Assembly: GCA_937960795.1 (NCBI GenBank)
Contig: CALGPA010000032.1
Location: forward strand, 1-17,159
Length of the DNA: 17,159 nucleotides
Source of the DNA: an uncultured bacterium
Lineage (GTDB): Bacteria > Cloacimonadota > Cloacimonadia > Cloacimonadales > Cloacimonadaceae
Reading direction: 5' to 3'
The notes below the pieces were generated by a model. The model was not told the DNA's origin, did no database searches, and saw nothing but the letters and a program-made list of their open reading frames with translations. Numbering within the stretch: position 1 is the first letter of the stretch; every line of letters begins with the position of its first letter. The position numbers were made by a program, and so were the translations under genes. Below are positions 6,565 to 14,607 of this stretch, one piece after another.

Positions 6565-7891
6565 TGGTCACCTCCTGCATGGCAGTGATATATTCATCCA
6601 TGGCATCCTTTGTTTTCTTTTCTGTGACAGCGAGCATCAGCTCATTCTCTGCCACTGCCACTCCGGCGTAGATGCCACGAGGCAGCATCTTGTCTATGAT
6701 CTTCTTTGCGGGGATGGGGGTCTTGATCACAAATTCTTTGAAGAAATCAGCATCGGGATAGCGCATTTGGATGCCTTTGATCTTGGTGATCTCACTTGCA
6801 AGATAATGCGCATGCTGAGTGCTCATCAGGGCGGCTTCGCGCAGGCCTTCACGGCCCATCAGGCTCATGTAGACCGTCGCAGCAAGTGTGCACAGCGATT
6901 GATTTGAGCAGATATTGGAAGTAGCTTTGGCACGCCGAATGTGCTGCTCACGGGCTTGGAGAGTGAGAGCATAGGCCCTAGCTCCAGTCTTATCAAGTGT
7001 TCCTCCGACGATGCGTCCGGGCATCTGCCGGCTCATATCCAGCTTTGTGGCAAAGAAACCAAAGAGCGGGCCACCCATGTACATGCTGTTTCCCAGGGCT
7101 TGACCTTCGCCCACCACGATGTCTGCATTATACTCTGAAGGAGCGTTTAGGATCGCCAAAGAGATGGGATCCACACAGGCGATGAGCAGACACTTGGCTT
7201 GATTGTGAACCAGCTCAGAGACTTTGTGAGCATCTTCCAGATTGCCAAAGAAATTTGGGGTCTGCAGCACTACTGAGCCCACGGAGTCGTCCAGCATCTC
7301 GGCAAGCTTGTCCAAATCCATCACGCCATCAGAAAGGGGAACCTGAAGCAGCTCTACGCCCACACCTTCTGTGTAGGCCTTGATCACTTTGAGATATTCG
7401 GGATGCAGGCTTCCCGGAAGCAGGGCTTTGTTTAGGCGATTCTTTCTGACTGCCATCAAGATGGCTTCAGCGACAGCACTGGCCCCGTCGTACATGGAGG
7501 CATTTGCAATCTCCATGCCTGTGAGCTCACAGATCATGCTTTGGTATTCATAGATAAATTGGAGAGTGCCCTGGCTGACTTCTGCCTGGTATGGAGTATA
7601 GGCCGTGAAAAACTCCGGGCGGGATACGATAAAATCCACTGCAGCGGGGATGAAGTGGTCATAGACTCCGGCGCCAAGGAAGGAATTCGCATTCTGGGCG
7701 CAAAGGTTCTGGCAAGTTTGAGCTTTGATCTTGTCAGTGATCTCAAGCTCAGAAAGAGCTTTGTCCATGTTAAGACCGTCTTTGAGGCGGAATTTCTCAG
7801 GAATAGCCTGGATAAGTTCGTCAAAATTCTCGATTCCGATCTTGGCAAACATCTCCCGTCTATCTCTATCAGTATTAGAAATATACGGCAT
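6557..7891 (-). CDS. gcvPA: Glycine dehydrogenase (decarboxylating) subunit 1, GcvPA
   Basis: This is the N-terminal half of the split P-protein, which pairs with GcvPB to form the active alpha2beta2 enzyme. The 444-residue length is standard. Family features include the N-terminal PYISNTDRDRREM, QAEVSQGTLQFIYEYQ (~142-157) and NASMYDGASA, followed by a PLP-transferase fold without the PLP lysine, which is supplied by GcvPB. The ATG at 7891 has AAGGAG six bases upstream. It is the first gene of the minus-strand run and faces a 438-base divergent region, so the operon promoter most likely lies there. I looked for the conserved core of a glycine riboswitch in this leader and did not find it. 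Confidence 0.96.
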   Translation of the reverse strand: MPYISNTDRDRREMFAKIGIENFDELIQAIPEKFRLKDGLNMDKALSELEITDKIKAQTCQNLCAQNANSFLGAGVYDHFIPAAVDFIVSRPEFFTAYTPYQAEVSQGTLQFIYEYQSMICELTGMEIANASMYDGASAVAEAILMAVRKNRLNKALLPGSLHPEYLKVIKAYTEGVGVELLQVPLSDGVMDLDKLAEMLDDSVGSVVLQTPNFFGNLEDAHKVSELVHNQAKCLLIACVDPISLAILNAPSEYNADIVVGEGQALGNSMYMGGPLFGFFATKLDMSRQMPGRIVGGTLDKTGARAYALTLQAREQHIRRAKATSNICSNQSLCTLAATVYMSLMGREGLREAALMSTQHAHYLASEITKIKGIQMRYPDADFFKEFVIKTPIPAKKIIDKMLPRGIYAGVAVAENELMLAVTEKKTKDAMDEYITAMQEVTNA

Positions 7892-7931
7892 TTTTACTCC
7901 TTTTGTACTGCTTCGTAAAATAGTATTTTTT

Positions 7932-7961
7932 CCATGCTTTCCAATGCTCGGATTATGTCAA
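7932..7961 (-). promoter_or_regulatory. Possible promoter of the gcvPA operon
   Basis: On the minus strand a perfect TTGACA lies at 7961-7956. The hexamers at 17-18 base spacing (AGCATG or GCATGG) are poor -10 boxes, while the better TACTAT at 7925-7920 is too distant (30 bases). It is the best candidate in the leader, ~65 bases before the ATG, but weak. Confidence 0.25.
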
Positions 7962-8214
7962 TACAATTTTGGGATAAAGCACTTGGAGTGTGTGCAAAGG
8001 CATGAGGCTATCACCATATGAAATCCGCTGATTTCAATGCCGATCATTGGATAATTTGGTTTTCTTGCTTGGAACAAGGCAACACTCAGAAAAAGAAATG
8101 TGAATAGTGACCAAAGTGTAAAGCATATAATAATGGGGGGTAGTGTTCATCTCCACGAAAGAGTCAGACGTATCAAGTCATTCGGGATTAGCCCGATTCC
8201 GGCAGCGTGTGGAT

Positions 8215-8272
8215 GATCTATCTTGACCTTTTGCCAATAATATTAGCTCTAACCGGACGGATCAATCTTGAC
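8215..8272. repeat. Near-identical 13-base direct repeat upstream of the M18 aminopeptidase
   Basis: GATCTATCTTGAC (8215-8227) and GATCAATCTTGAC (8260-8272) match at 12 of 13 bases, with starts 45 bases apart, about four helical turns. Both contain TTGAC, and the second runs into the candidate -35 box. They could be two regulator sites or a duplicated promoter element. Chance is not excluded. Confidence 0.35.
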
Positions 8273-8297
8273 ATAAACTGCAGGTTCAAAATATTCG
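8268..8297 (+). promoter_or_regulatory. Possible promoter of the aminopeptidase-DUF1015-rimO-trpS run
   Basis: A perfect TTGACA -35 box (8268-8273) is followed after 18 bases by TATTCG (8292-8297), a weak -10 match. Transcription would start roughly 25 bases before the ATG at 8330, close to the GGAG at 8317-8320. Confidence 0.4.
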
Positions 8298-8329
8298 ACC
8301 TATAGATCAAATGCTTGGAGAGATGAGAT

Positions 8330-9601
8330 ATGGATAGACATGTAAAAGACTTTATGAGCTTTCTGGATGGCAGCAGCAGCCGCTATCTGGCAAGTGCTCA
8401 AATCGCTGATAGATTGGACAATGCCGGATTCACCGAGCTAAACGAAGCAGATCCGTTTGAGCTCAAAAAGGGCGGGAAGTATTATATCCGCCGGATGGAC
8501 ACTGCCATCATTGCTTTTTGGATGGGAAGCCGGGACCTCGCTGAGAGTGGATTTGCCATGGCATCCAGTCACATTGACAGTCCCGCTCTGAAGATCAAGC
8601 CCGAAAGCTTGACGCAAGATAAATCGGTTTGCCGTGTCGGAGTGGAAGTCTATGGCGGACCCATTATTCATACTTGGTTGGATCGGGAGCTGAGCATCAG
8701 TGGCAAAGTGCTTGTCAAAACAAAGGTCGGACACCAGACCATTTTGGTGGATCTCAAGGATCCGGTCGCCATCATTCCCAATGCGGCAATTCATATGAAT
8801 CGTGAGATCAACAAGGGATTTCAATACAATGCCCAGACTCATCTGCAAGCGATCCTAGGAGTCGAAGCCACTCAGGGTGACCCCTTAAAGAGCATGGTGG
8901 CAAAAGCTCTTGATCTCAAAGAAGAATCCATCATTGAGATGGATCTGTATCTATATGATCCGGCGGGGGCTAAGCTTGCCGGGATGAATTCTGATATGAT
9001 CATCAGCGGCAGACTGGATAATCTCGCAATGACTCATGCGATTCTGTGTGGTTTGCTCGAAGCCAAAGCGCCCAAGCACACGTCCATCGGGGTCTTTTAT
9101 GATCACGAGGAGATAGGCAGCCAAAGTCCTCAAGGGGCATCTTCATCGCTGCTTTCGGAGATCTTGGAGCGCATCAATCTGGCGCAAAAAGGGAGCCGCG
9201 AAGATTATTACCGCGCCCTGAGGAATTCATATATGATCTCTGCCGACATGGCGCATGCCTACCACCCGTCATATCCCGAGAAATACGATCCAAATTATAG
9301 CCCGCTCATGAATCAGGGTCCGGTCATCAAGCGCAACGCAAATCTGCGCTATGCTTCCACGGTGGAGAGCAGCCTCCGCTTTATCGAGCTCTGCGACAAA
9401 GCAAAGGTATCGCATCAGGAGTTTTTGGTGCGCAGCGACATGCCCTGTGGCAGCACCGTCGGTCCTGCGGTGGCGGCAAATCTCGGAATTCATACAGTGG
9501 ATATCGGGAATCCGATGTGGGCAATGCACTCCATCCGTGAAACAGCCGGAGTCAAAGATCATCTGGATCTGATCAAGGTTCTTAAAAACTATTTTTCATA
9601 A
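8330..9601 (+). CDS. apeB: M18-family metalloaminopeptidase
   Basis: A cytosolic di-metal aminopeptidase that removes N-terminal residues from peptides; family members often prefer acidic residues. The 423-residue length matches bacterial M18 enzymes (~430). The expected metal and catalytic residues are present in order: His81 in SSHIDSP, the bridging Asp230 in GRLDN, Glu260 (catalytic base) and Glu261 (ligand) in DHEEIGS, Asp306 in SADMAHAYHP, and His400 in WAMHSIRE. CGSTVGP (373-379) is a further family signature. The ATG has GGAG nine bases upstream. It leads a same-strand run with only 21 bases before the DUF1015 gene. Substrate specificity cannot be read from sequence. Peptide breakdown would suit an amino acid-fermenting anaerobe. 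Confidence 0.94.
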   Translation: MDRHVKDFMSFLDGSSSRYLASAQIADRLDNAGFTELNEADPFELKKGGKYYIRRMDTAIIAFWMGSRDLAESGFAMASSHIDSPALKIKPESLTQDKSVCRVGVEVYGGPIIHTWLDRELSISGKVLVKTKVGHQTILVDLKDPVAIIPNAAIHMNREINKGFQYNAQTHLQAILGVEATQGDPLKSMVAKALDLKEESIIEMDLYLYDPAGAKLAGMNSDMIISGRLDNLAMTHAILCGLLEAKAPKHTSIGVFYDHEEIGSQSPQGASSSLLSEILERINLAQKGSREDYYRALRNSYMISADMAHAYHPSYPEKYDPNYSPLMNQGPVIKRNANLRYASTVESSLRFIELCDKAKVSHQEFLVRSDMPCGSTVGPAVAANLGIHTVDIGNPMWAMHSIRETAGVKDHLDLIKVLKNYFS

Positions 9602-9622
9602 AAAAAACGATAGAGGTAAGAC

Positions 9623-10873
9623 ATGTCAATCTTCAAACCCTTCAAAGCGGTTCGCCCTGTTCCGGAAAAAGCTCGGGACATCGCTTCTTTGCCGTATGAT
9701 GTTATGGATTCAGACGAAGCGCGTCTGGAAGTTGAGAAAAACCCATTGAGCTTTATCCATGTGGAAAAGCCGGAAGTGGATCTGCCTGAGGGCACGGATC
9801 TGTATGATCCCAAAGTCTATGCCAAAGCCAAGGAAAATCTCTATAAATACATCTCCGATGGACACATGATCCAGGATGAGAAGCCGATGTTTTATATCTA
9901 TCGGCAGACTATGGATGCTCGCGACCAATATGGCTTGGTCGGGCTCTGCTCTGTGGATGAATACATGGATGGCACGATCAAAAAACACGAGCACACCCGT
10001 GCTGCCAAAGAAGCTGATCGCATCCGCCACGTGGACACTTGCGACGCGCATCCTTCTCCCGTTTTTTTCACCTATCGCCACCAAAAAGCGATCGACACAG
10101 TGGTCGAGAAAGTATGCAAAAACACTAAACCCGTATATGACTTTGTCTCCGATGACGGCATCGGACACAGCCTGTGGCTGATGGACGATCCCCAGGATCA
10201 AGCTGCCATTGAAAAGGCTTTTGCCGGTCTTGAGTATCTCTATGTGGCAGATGGTCATCACCGTACCGCCAGCGCAGCAAAGGTGGGACTTCTCAGGCGT
10301 GAGCAATATCCGGACTACACCGGCGACGAGGAATTTAATTTCTTCATGTCCGTGATCTTCCCGGACAATCAGCTGAAGATCTTTGACTATAACCGCGTAG
10401 TGAAAGACCTTCACGGGCTCAGTGAAGAGCAGTTTATCGCCAAAGTCAAAGAGAATTGGGTAATCAGTGAAGTTCCTGCCGGCGAGCACTTTGCTCCGGC
10501 ACATCTACATCAGATCAGCATGTATCTGGCAGGCAAATGGTATTTTATCAGCCCCAAACTCGGAACTTGGGACGAGGCTGACGTGGTTGAGAATCTCGAT
10601 GTGGCGATCTTGCAGAAGAATCTCTTGCATCCGATCTTGGGCATCGAAGATCCTCGCACCGATGACCGCATTGATTTCGTGGGTGGAATTCGCGGCTTGG
10701 GCGAGCTGATCAAGCGCGTAGATAGCGGCAGAGAGAAAGTGGCATTTGCCATTTATCCTACGTCCATGGACGAGCTGATCGGGATCGCTGATGCGGGTCA
10801 GATCATGCCTCCCAAATCCACTTGGTTTGAGCCCAAGCTTCGCAGCGGGCTCTTCATCCATCTATTGAAGTAA
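9623..10873 (+). CDS. DUF1015 family protein
   Basis: A 416-residue soluble protein with no signal peptide or membrane segment, recognised as DUF1015 by its landmarks: the N-terminal FKAVRPVPEKA, PYDVM at 24-28, KKHEHTRAAKEADR at 120-133, DAHPSPVF at 141-148, VADGHHRTASA at 208-218 and GGIRGL near the C-terminus. The DGHHR and EHT motifs recall the ParB/sulfiredoxin fold. Some members of that fold (archaeal SerK, staphylococcal SbnI) are serine kinases, so a nucleotide-using role in serine metabolism is possible. It is unproven here, and no serine-pathway gene is adjacent. GAGG precedes the ATG, and the stop overlaps the rimO start (TAATG), so the two are probably co-translated. Confidence 0.88.
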   Translation: MSIFKPFKAVRPVPEKARDIASLPYDVMDSDEARLEVEKNPLSFIHVEKPEVDLPEGTDLYDPKVYAKAKENLYKYISDGHMIQDEKPMFYIYRQTMDARDQYGLVGLCSVDEYMDGTIKKHEHTRAAKEADRIRHVDTCDAHPSPVFFTYRHQKAIDTVVEKVCKNTKPVYDFVSDDGIGHSLWLMDDPQDQAAIEKAFAGLEYLYVADGHHRTASAAKVGLLRREQYPDYTGDEEFNFFMSVIFPDNQLKIFDYNRVVKDLHGLSEEQFIAKVKENWVISEVPAGEHFAPAHLHQISMYLAGKWYFISPKLGTWDEADVVENLDVAILQKNLLHPILGIEDPRTDDRIDFVGGIRGLGELIKRVDSGREKVAFAIYPTSMDELIGIADAGQIMPPKSTWFEPKLRSGLFIHLLK

Positions 10874-12168
10874 TGACCTACTTTGTAGAAAGCCTCGGAT
10901 GCGCCAAGAATCTCGTTGATAGCGAGAGATTTTGCGCTGTCCTAAAGAAATATGGCTTTCGCCAGGTTGAGCACCCGGAAGACGCAGACTTGGTCCTTGT
11001 GAACAGCTGCGCCTTCCTGGCTGCTTCTTTGGGCGAGCTAGACGATGTGCTCTCTGAGATCAGCGATTGCATCAATCCCAAAAAGACGAAACTTGTGGTC
11101 ACCGGATGTGTGACCAAGCGCGGGCTTGAGGAGTTTCAGGATCTCTTTCCTGAGGTCAACAAGTGGATTGCGCTCAAAGATTTTGCCGGCTTTGAGAAGT
11201 ATGTGATGCGTTATCTTTTGCCCAAAGGCGCAAAGCCTCGCCGGAGCATCTCTGCAGATAGAGAGCCCCTGCAAGGTGGACAGCATGTATATCTGCGGAT
11301 CTCGGACGGCTGCGAAAACAACTGTAGCTATTGCATGATCCCATCAATCCGAGGAAAGCTGATTTCTGAGCCGATAGAGAAGCTGGTGGAAGAAGCCAAA
11401 GCGCTTGCCGGGCGTGGGCGTGAGCTGGTCTTAATTGCCCAAGACAGCTGCCTTTATGGCACAGATCTTTATGATGGGAAGGCCTTGCCAAGATTGATCG
11501 AAGCTTTGCATGATCTGCCGGATTACGACTGGATCCGCGTTATGTATATGCATCCGGATCACTTTGAGCTTCAGTGGACGGATCTCTGGAAGAACTATCC
11601 CAAGCTTGTGCCGTATTTTGAGATCCCAATCCAGCATGTCTGCGATCGCATCATCCGCCTGATGAATCGGAAGAAGGGCTATGATCAGCTCAAGGCGCTC
11701 TTTAAACATATCAAGAAAGAACTTCCTAATGCTGTGTTTCGCACGACCTTCATGGTCGGCTATCCAGGTGAAACTGATTTAGAGCGCGCGTTGATCGACA
11801 AGTTTCTGCGCGAGGTGGATATTCTTCACGCGGGAGTCTTTGGTTATTCCCCCGAAAAAGAAGGCAAGCCCTACGATCCTCCTCCGGATTTTGACTGGAG
11901 TAGAAAAGAGCAGCTCGAGACTGAGCTCGCCATCAAGTTTTCAGAAGCCAAGGAAAAGAAGATGCAAGCCTTTGTGGGCACGCGGCAGCAAATGCTGGTC
12001 GAGGGCTATGATCCTGACCTAGAAGCATTTTGGGGAAGGCTGTGGCTTCAAGCTCCCGAGATAGATGGAGTGGCATATGTGCAGGGACTTTCTGAGAATG
12101 ATCCCATCATGATAGATGTGGAAGTAGTGGACGCACTCACGGATGAATTCTGGTGTGAGAAAGTCTAA
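10873..12168 (+). CDS. rimO: RimO, ribosomal protein S12 methylthiotransferase
   Basis: A radical SAM enzyme that adds a methylthio group to an aspartate of ribosomal protein S12. The 431 residues show the three family domains. The N-terminal methylthiotransferase domain binds one [4Fe-4S] cluster through Cys10 (SLGCAKNLVDSE, the RimO rather than MiaB signature), Cys46 and Cys79. The radical SAM core has Cys147, Cys151 and Cys154 in CENNCSYC. The C-terminal ~65 residues form a TRAM domain that docks on the substrate. The ATG overlaps the DUF1015 stop by one base with no strong Shine-Dalgarno, so coupling is likely. trpS follows after 25 bases, making a small translation-related pair. Confidence 0.96.
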   Translation: MTYFVESLGCAKNLVDSERFCAVLKKYGFRQVEHPEDADLVLVNSCAFLAASLGELDDVLSEISDCINPKKTKLVVTGCVTKRGLEEFQDLFPEVNKWIALKDFAGFEKYVMRYLLPKGAKPRRSISADREPLQGGQHVYLRISDGCENNCSYCMIPSIRGKLISEPIEKLVEEAKALAGRGRELVLIAQDSCLYGTDLYDGKALPRLIEALHDLPDYDWIRVMYMHPDHFELQWTDLWKNYPKLVPYFEIPIQHVCDRIIRLMNRKKGYDQLKALFKHIKKELPNAVFRTTFMVGYPGETDLERALIDKFLREVDILHAGVFGYSPEKEGKPYDPPPDFDWSRKEQLETELAIKFSEAKEKKMQAFVGTRQQMLVEGYDPDLEAFWGRLWLQAPEIDGVAYVQGLSENDPIMIDVEVVDALTDEFWCEKV

Positions 12169-12193
12169 GAAATACCAAATCAAAGGTTTATAA

Positions 12194-13189
12194 ATGAAAA
12201 AGATAGCACTGACCGGGATCAAGCCGACCGGGATCCCACACATAGGAAACTTTTTGGGAGCGATACAGCCGGCCTTGGAGCTGAGTCGGAGCTGTGAAGC
12301 ACGCTATTTCATCGCTGATTATCATGCACTGAATAGCTGCAAAGATCCGGATGCCATTCGCTTGATGACCTTGGAGATAGCCGCGGCGTGGTTGGCTTGT
12401 GGCTTGGATCCCAACCAGGTTCTGTTTTATCGACAAAGCGATATCCCACAGACATTTGAGCTATTGACCATACTCTTGGCCTTCACTCCGAAGGGGCTGA
12501 TGAACCGAGCACATGCCTACAAGGCCATGCTCCAGGCAAATGCCGAAGCCGGCAAAGATCCGGACGATGGAGTGAACATGGGGCTATTCAGCTATCCCGT
12601 CTTGATGGCAGCGGATATCTTGCTCTTTGACACAGACCTTGTTCCTGTCGGCAATGATCAGTTCCAACATGTAGAGATGGCAGTTGACATAGCTCAAAGC
12701 TTCAATCATGTCTATCAGACAGATGCGATTAGATTGCCTGAGCCCCTCGCGCATGAGACCGGAAAGACAGTCGTGGGTTTGGACGGACGCAAGATGAGCA
12801 AAAGTTATGGCAATATCATCCCTCTCTTTGCGCCTGAAAAGAAACTGCGCAAGCTCATCATGAAGATCGTCACAAACTCACAAAGCGTGGAAGAACCCAA
12901 GGATCCTGATAGCTGCAGCGTGTTTGCTCTCTACAAGAGTTTCGCCGATCCTGCGCAGATTGAGGATTTGCGCGCCAGATATCTCGCCGGTGGAATGGGC
13001 TGGGGACATGCCAAGCAGGAGCTTTTTGAGCGCATGAACGAAAAGCTGACTCCCTATCGGAAACGATATGAAGAGCTTATGCAGGATTCCGGATACATCC
13101 ATCAAGTGCTTCGAGATGGAGGAGCCAAAGCCAGAGATCTCGCGGAAACAAAGATCCAAGAGCTCAGAAAGATCATTGGCATCCTGTGA
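12194..13189 (+). CDS. trpS: Tryptophanyl-tRNA synthetase
   Basis: A class I aminoacyl-tRNA synthetase charging tRNA-Trp. The 331 residues equal the compact bacterial form. The HIGH-type motif is PHIGN at 15-19, preceded by TGIKPTG, where many TrpRS have Q for the K, and the KMSKS loop is at 200-204. MAADILLF at 138-145 carries the aspartate that recognises the indole nitrogen in characterised TrpRS, and PVGNDQFQHVE (151-161) is also diagnostic. The combination GIKPTG...LLAFTPKGLMNRAHAYK marks a subclade seen in several proteobacteria as well. AAAGG lies eight bases before the ATG. It is probably the end of the aminopeptidase-led run, since a 110-base gap follows. Confidence 0.96.
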   Translation: MKKIALTGIKPTGIPHIGNFLGAIQPALELSRSCEARYFIADYHALNSCKDPDAIRLMTLEIAAAWLACGLDPNQVLFYRQSDIPQTFELLTILLAFTPKGLMNRAHAYKAMLQANAEAGKDPDDGVNMGLFSYPVLMAADILLFDTDLVPVGNDQFQHVEMAVDIAQSFNHVYQTDAIRLPEPLAHETGKTVVGLDGRKMSKSYGNIIPLFAPEKKLRKLIMKIVTNSQSVEEPKDPDSCSVFALYKSFADPAQIEDLRARYLAGGMGWGHAKQELFERMNEKLTPYRKRYEELMQDSGYIHQVLRDGGAKARDLAETKIQELRKIIGIL

Positions 13190-13225
13190 TTTCTGCCTCT
13201 TTGACCCGATGGACTAAGAAAGTGC

Positions 13226-13260
13226 TTGACTTATTAAGCTTGCACATTGAGCTATATACT
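13226..13260 (+). promoter_or_regulatory. Possible promoter in the trpS-pgk gap
   Basis: TTGACT (13226-13231) and TATACT (13255-13260, five of six to the -10 consensus) lie in the only sizeable plus-strand gap downstream of the aminopeptidase. Their spacing of 23 bases is too long for a standard housekeeping promoter. TATATA at 13253 gives 21, also long. A promoter here is expected, but its exact boxes are uncertain. Confidence 0.3.
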
Positions 13261-13299
13261 TATCGTCTTTAGACACAAAATACCCATTGGAGTATAGAA

Positions 13300-14607
13300 A
13301 TGAATACACTGCCCAGCATCTTGGATGTGGATCTTTCCGGCAAGGTCGTTCTTGTCCGAATGGATCACAATGTGGTTAAAAAGGGGAAGATTAAGGATCC
13401 CATGCGCATTGATGCCACGATTCCTACTTTGTTTCATATTTTTAAAAAAGGCGGTCTGCCCATCCTGATGACCCACGTAGGGCGTCCCTATGACAAACAG
13501 GCCAAGAAGATCAAGATCACTGAGCACGACGCTGTAGATCCCATCGTGGAATATCTGGACTCAAAGCTTATGCTAAAAGGGATGATCCCGGCTTTAAAGG
13601 AAGAAGCCGGCTCAGGCATATCTGATCTGTCAGCTTTGGGGCAGGCTGTGCAAGATCTCAAAAGTGGAGCGGCGGATTATCTGTATCTGCCCAATACTCG
13701 CTGGTTTGAAGGAGAAGAAAGCAGTGATGAAAGATCCGACAAACTTGCCGAAAGCTTGGCAGGCTACGCTGATGTCTTTGTAAACGATGCCTTTGGTAGC
13801 TGGCAGCCGCACGCAAGCACTTACAACATCACAAAATACCTACCCTCATATGCAGGGCTTTTGATGCAAAAGGAAATCAGCAATCTGGACAAGATCTTCT
13901 CGCCAAAACGCCCGCTTGTAGCCGTAGTGGCTGGCAGCAAGTTTGACACAAAGATCGGGCCGCTATCAGCATTGATCGAGATCGCCGACCATCTGATCCT
14001 TGGCGGCGTGATCTACAATGCCTATCTATCAGCAAAATATGGCATCAATATTTCCGGGCTGACCCAGGAAGATGTGGCTGCTGCACAAAAGTTTATCGAC
14101 GACATTAAGGAGAACGCGGCGAAGATCATAGAGCTGCCCTATGTCGTGCTATCCTCGAGCATCGAAAAGCGCGATGATGAGAGCTGGGACATCTATCATA
14201 TCCATGATCTGAAGCTGTGGGATCAGACCGAGCCAATCGGCTATGTCCTGGATGCGGCAGAGGAATCTTTTGAGGAAGAGGAGATCAAAGCGATCTTTAT
14301 GACTGCCGGAAGCATCTTCGTGAATGCCGTGATGGGATACACAGCTCTCTTTCCTGAGGGCAGCATGGCGATGTATCGCCTCATTCATCAAAACGGCATG
14401 GCTCAGAAGCTCTTTGGCGGGGGAGATACCATTCAGGATTTTGGAGCATATCTTCCCGGAATCTTCGCACAGGCCCAACGAGATGATCGATACTACTTTT
14501 TTACTGGCGGCGGTGCTATTCTCACAGCTATTCAAAATCGTTCGCCATATGGCATGAAACCAGTGCAAGCTTTAATAAAGAATAATAAAAGGAGTTCAAA
14601 CGCGTGA
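13300..14607 (+). CDS. pgk: Divergent phosphoglycerate kinase
   Basis: Catalyses reversible phosphate transfer between 1,3-bisphosphoglycerate and ADP in the cytosol. The 435 residues exceed the usual bacterial ~395. Recognisable motifs are VRMDHNV (19-25, usually VRVDFNV), MRIDATIPTL with Arg36, HVGRP (59-63), NTRWFEGEE (132-140, Arg134), VNDAFG (161-166), AGSKFDTKIG (211-220, nucleotide-site Lys214 and Lys218), GGGDT (373-377) and TGGGA (402-406). Two sites are altered. The usual AHRAH after VNDAFG is SWQPH, losing a 3-phosphoglycerate-binding arginine, and the usual NGPMGVFE is NAVMGYTA. GGAG sits seven bases before the ATG. The stop overlaps mutA by four bases. It is most likely a catalytic PGK of an unusual branch, but an altered activity is possible. 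Confidence 0.85.
   Translation: MNTLPSILDVDLSGKVVLVRMDHNVVKKGKIKDPMRIDATIPTLFHIFKKGGLPILMTHVGRPYDKQAKKIKITEHDAVDPIVEYLDSKLMLKGMIPALKEEAGSGISDLSALGQAVQDLKSGAADYLYLPNTRWFEGEESSDERSDKLAESLAGYADVFVNDAFGSWQPHASTYNITKYLPSYAGLLMQKEISNLDKIFSPKRPLVAVVAGSKFDTKIGPLSALIEIADHLILGGVIYNAYLSAKYGINISGLTQEDVAAAQKFIDDIKENAAKIIELPYVVLSSSIEKRDDESWDIYHIHDLKLWDQTEPIGYVLDAAEESFEEEEIKAIFMTAGSIFVNAVMGYTALFPEGSMAMYRLIHQNGMAQKLFGGGDTIQDFGAYLPGIFAQAQRDDRYYFFTGGGAILTAIQNRSPYGMKPVQALIKNNKRSSNA
14591..14594 (+). promoter_or_regulatory. Ribosome binding site fixing the GTG start of mutA
   Basis: GGAG, within AAAAGGAG, lies nine bases before the GTG at 14604, inside the last codons of pgk. It supports the GTG start and the GTGA overlap with the pgk stop. 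Confidence 0.7.

Larger units (their letters stand above)
7892..8329. other. Divergent intergenic region between gcvPA and the M18 aminopeptidase
   Basis: These 438 bases carry no convincing gene. They hold a TTGACA box facing each gene, a 13-base direct repeat (8215-8227 and 8260-8272), and a small hairpin at 8065-8082 (TTGCTTG, GAA loop, CAAGGCAA with one bulged G). The hairpin has no U-tract on either strand, so it is not a terminator. A 29-codon frame at 8018-8107 and a 27-codon frame just after it lack good start signals. No tRNA, CRISPR repeat or insertion-sequence end is visible. It is far longer than any other gap in the window, most of which are under 30 bases. Confidence 0.7.

Noticed and set aside
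8065..8082. Hairpin TTGCTTG-GAA-CAAGGCAA as a terminator
   Set aside because: The stem is short with a bulge, and no T-run follows on either strand.
7892..8329. Glycine riboswitch in the gcvPA leader
   Set aside because: It would be natural upstream of gcvP, but I could not find the conserved aptamer core sequences on the minus strand. A covariance-model search would settle it.
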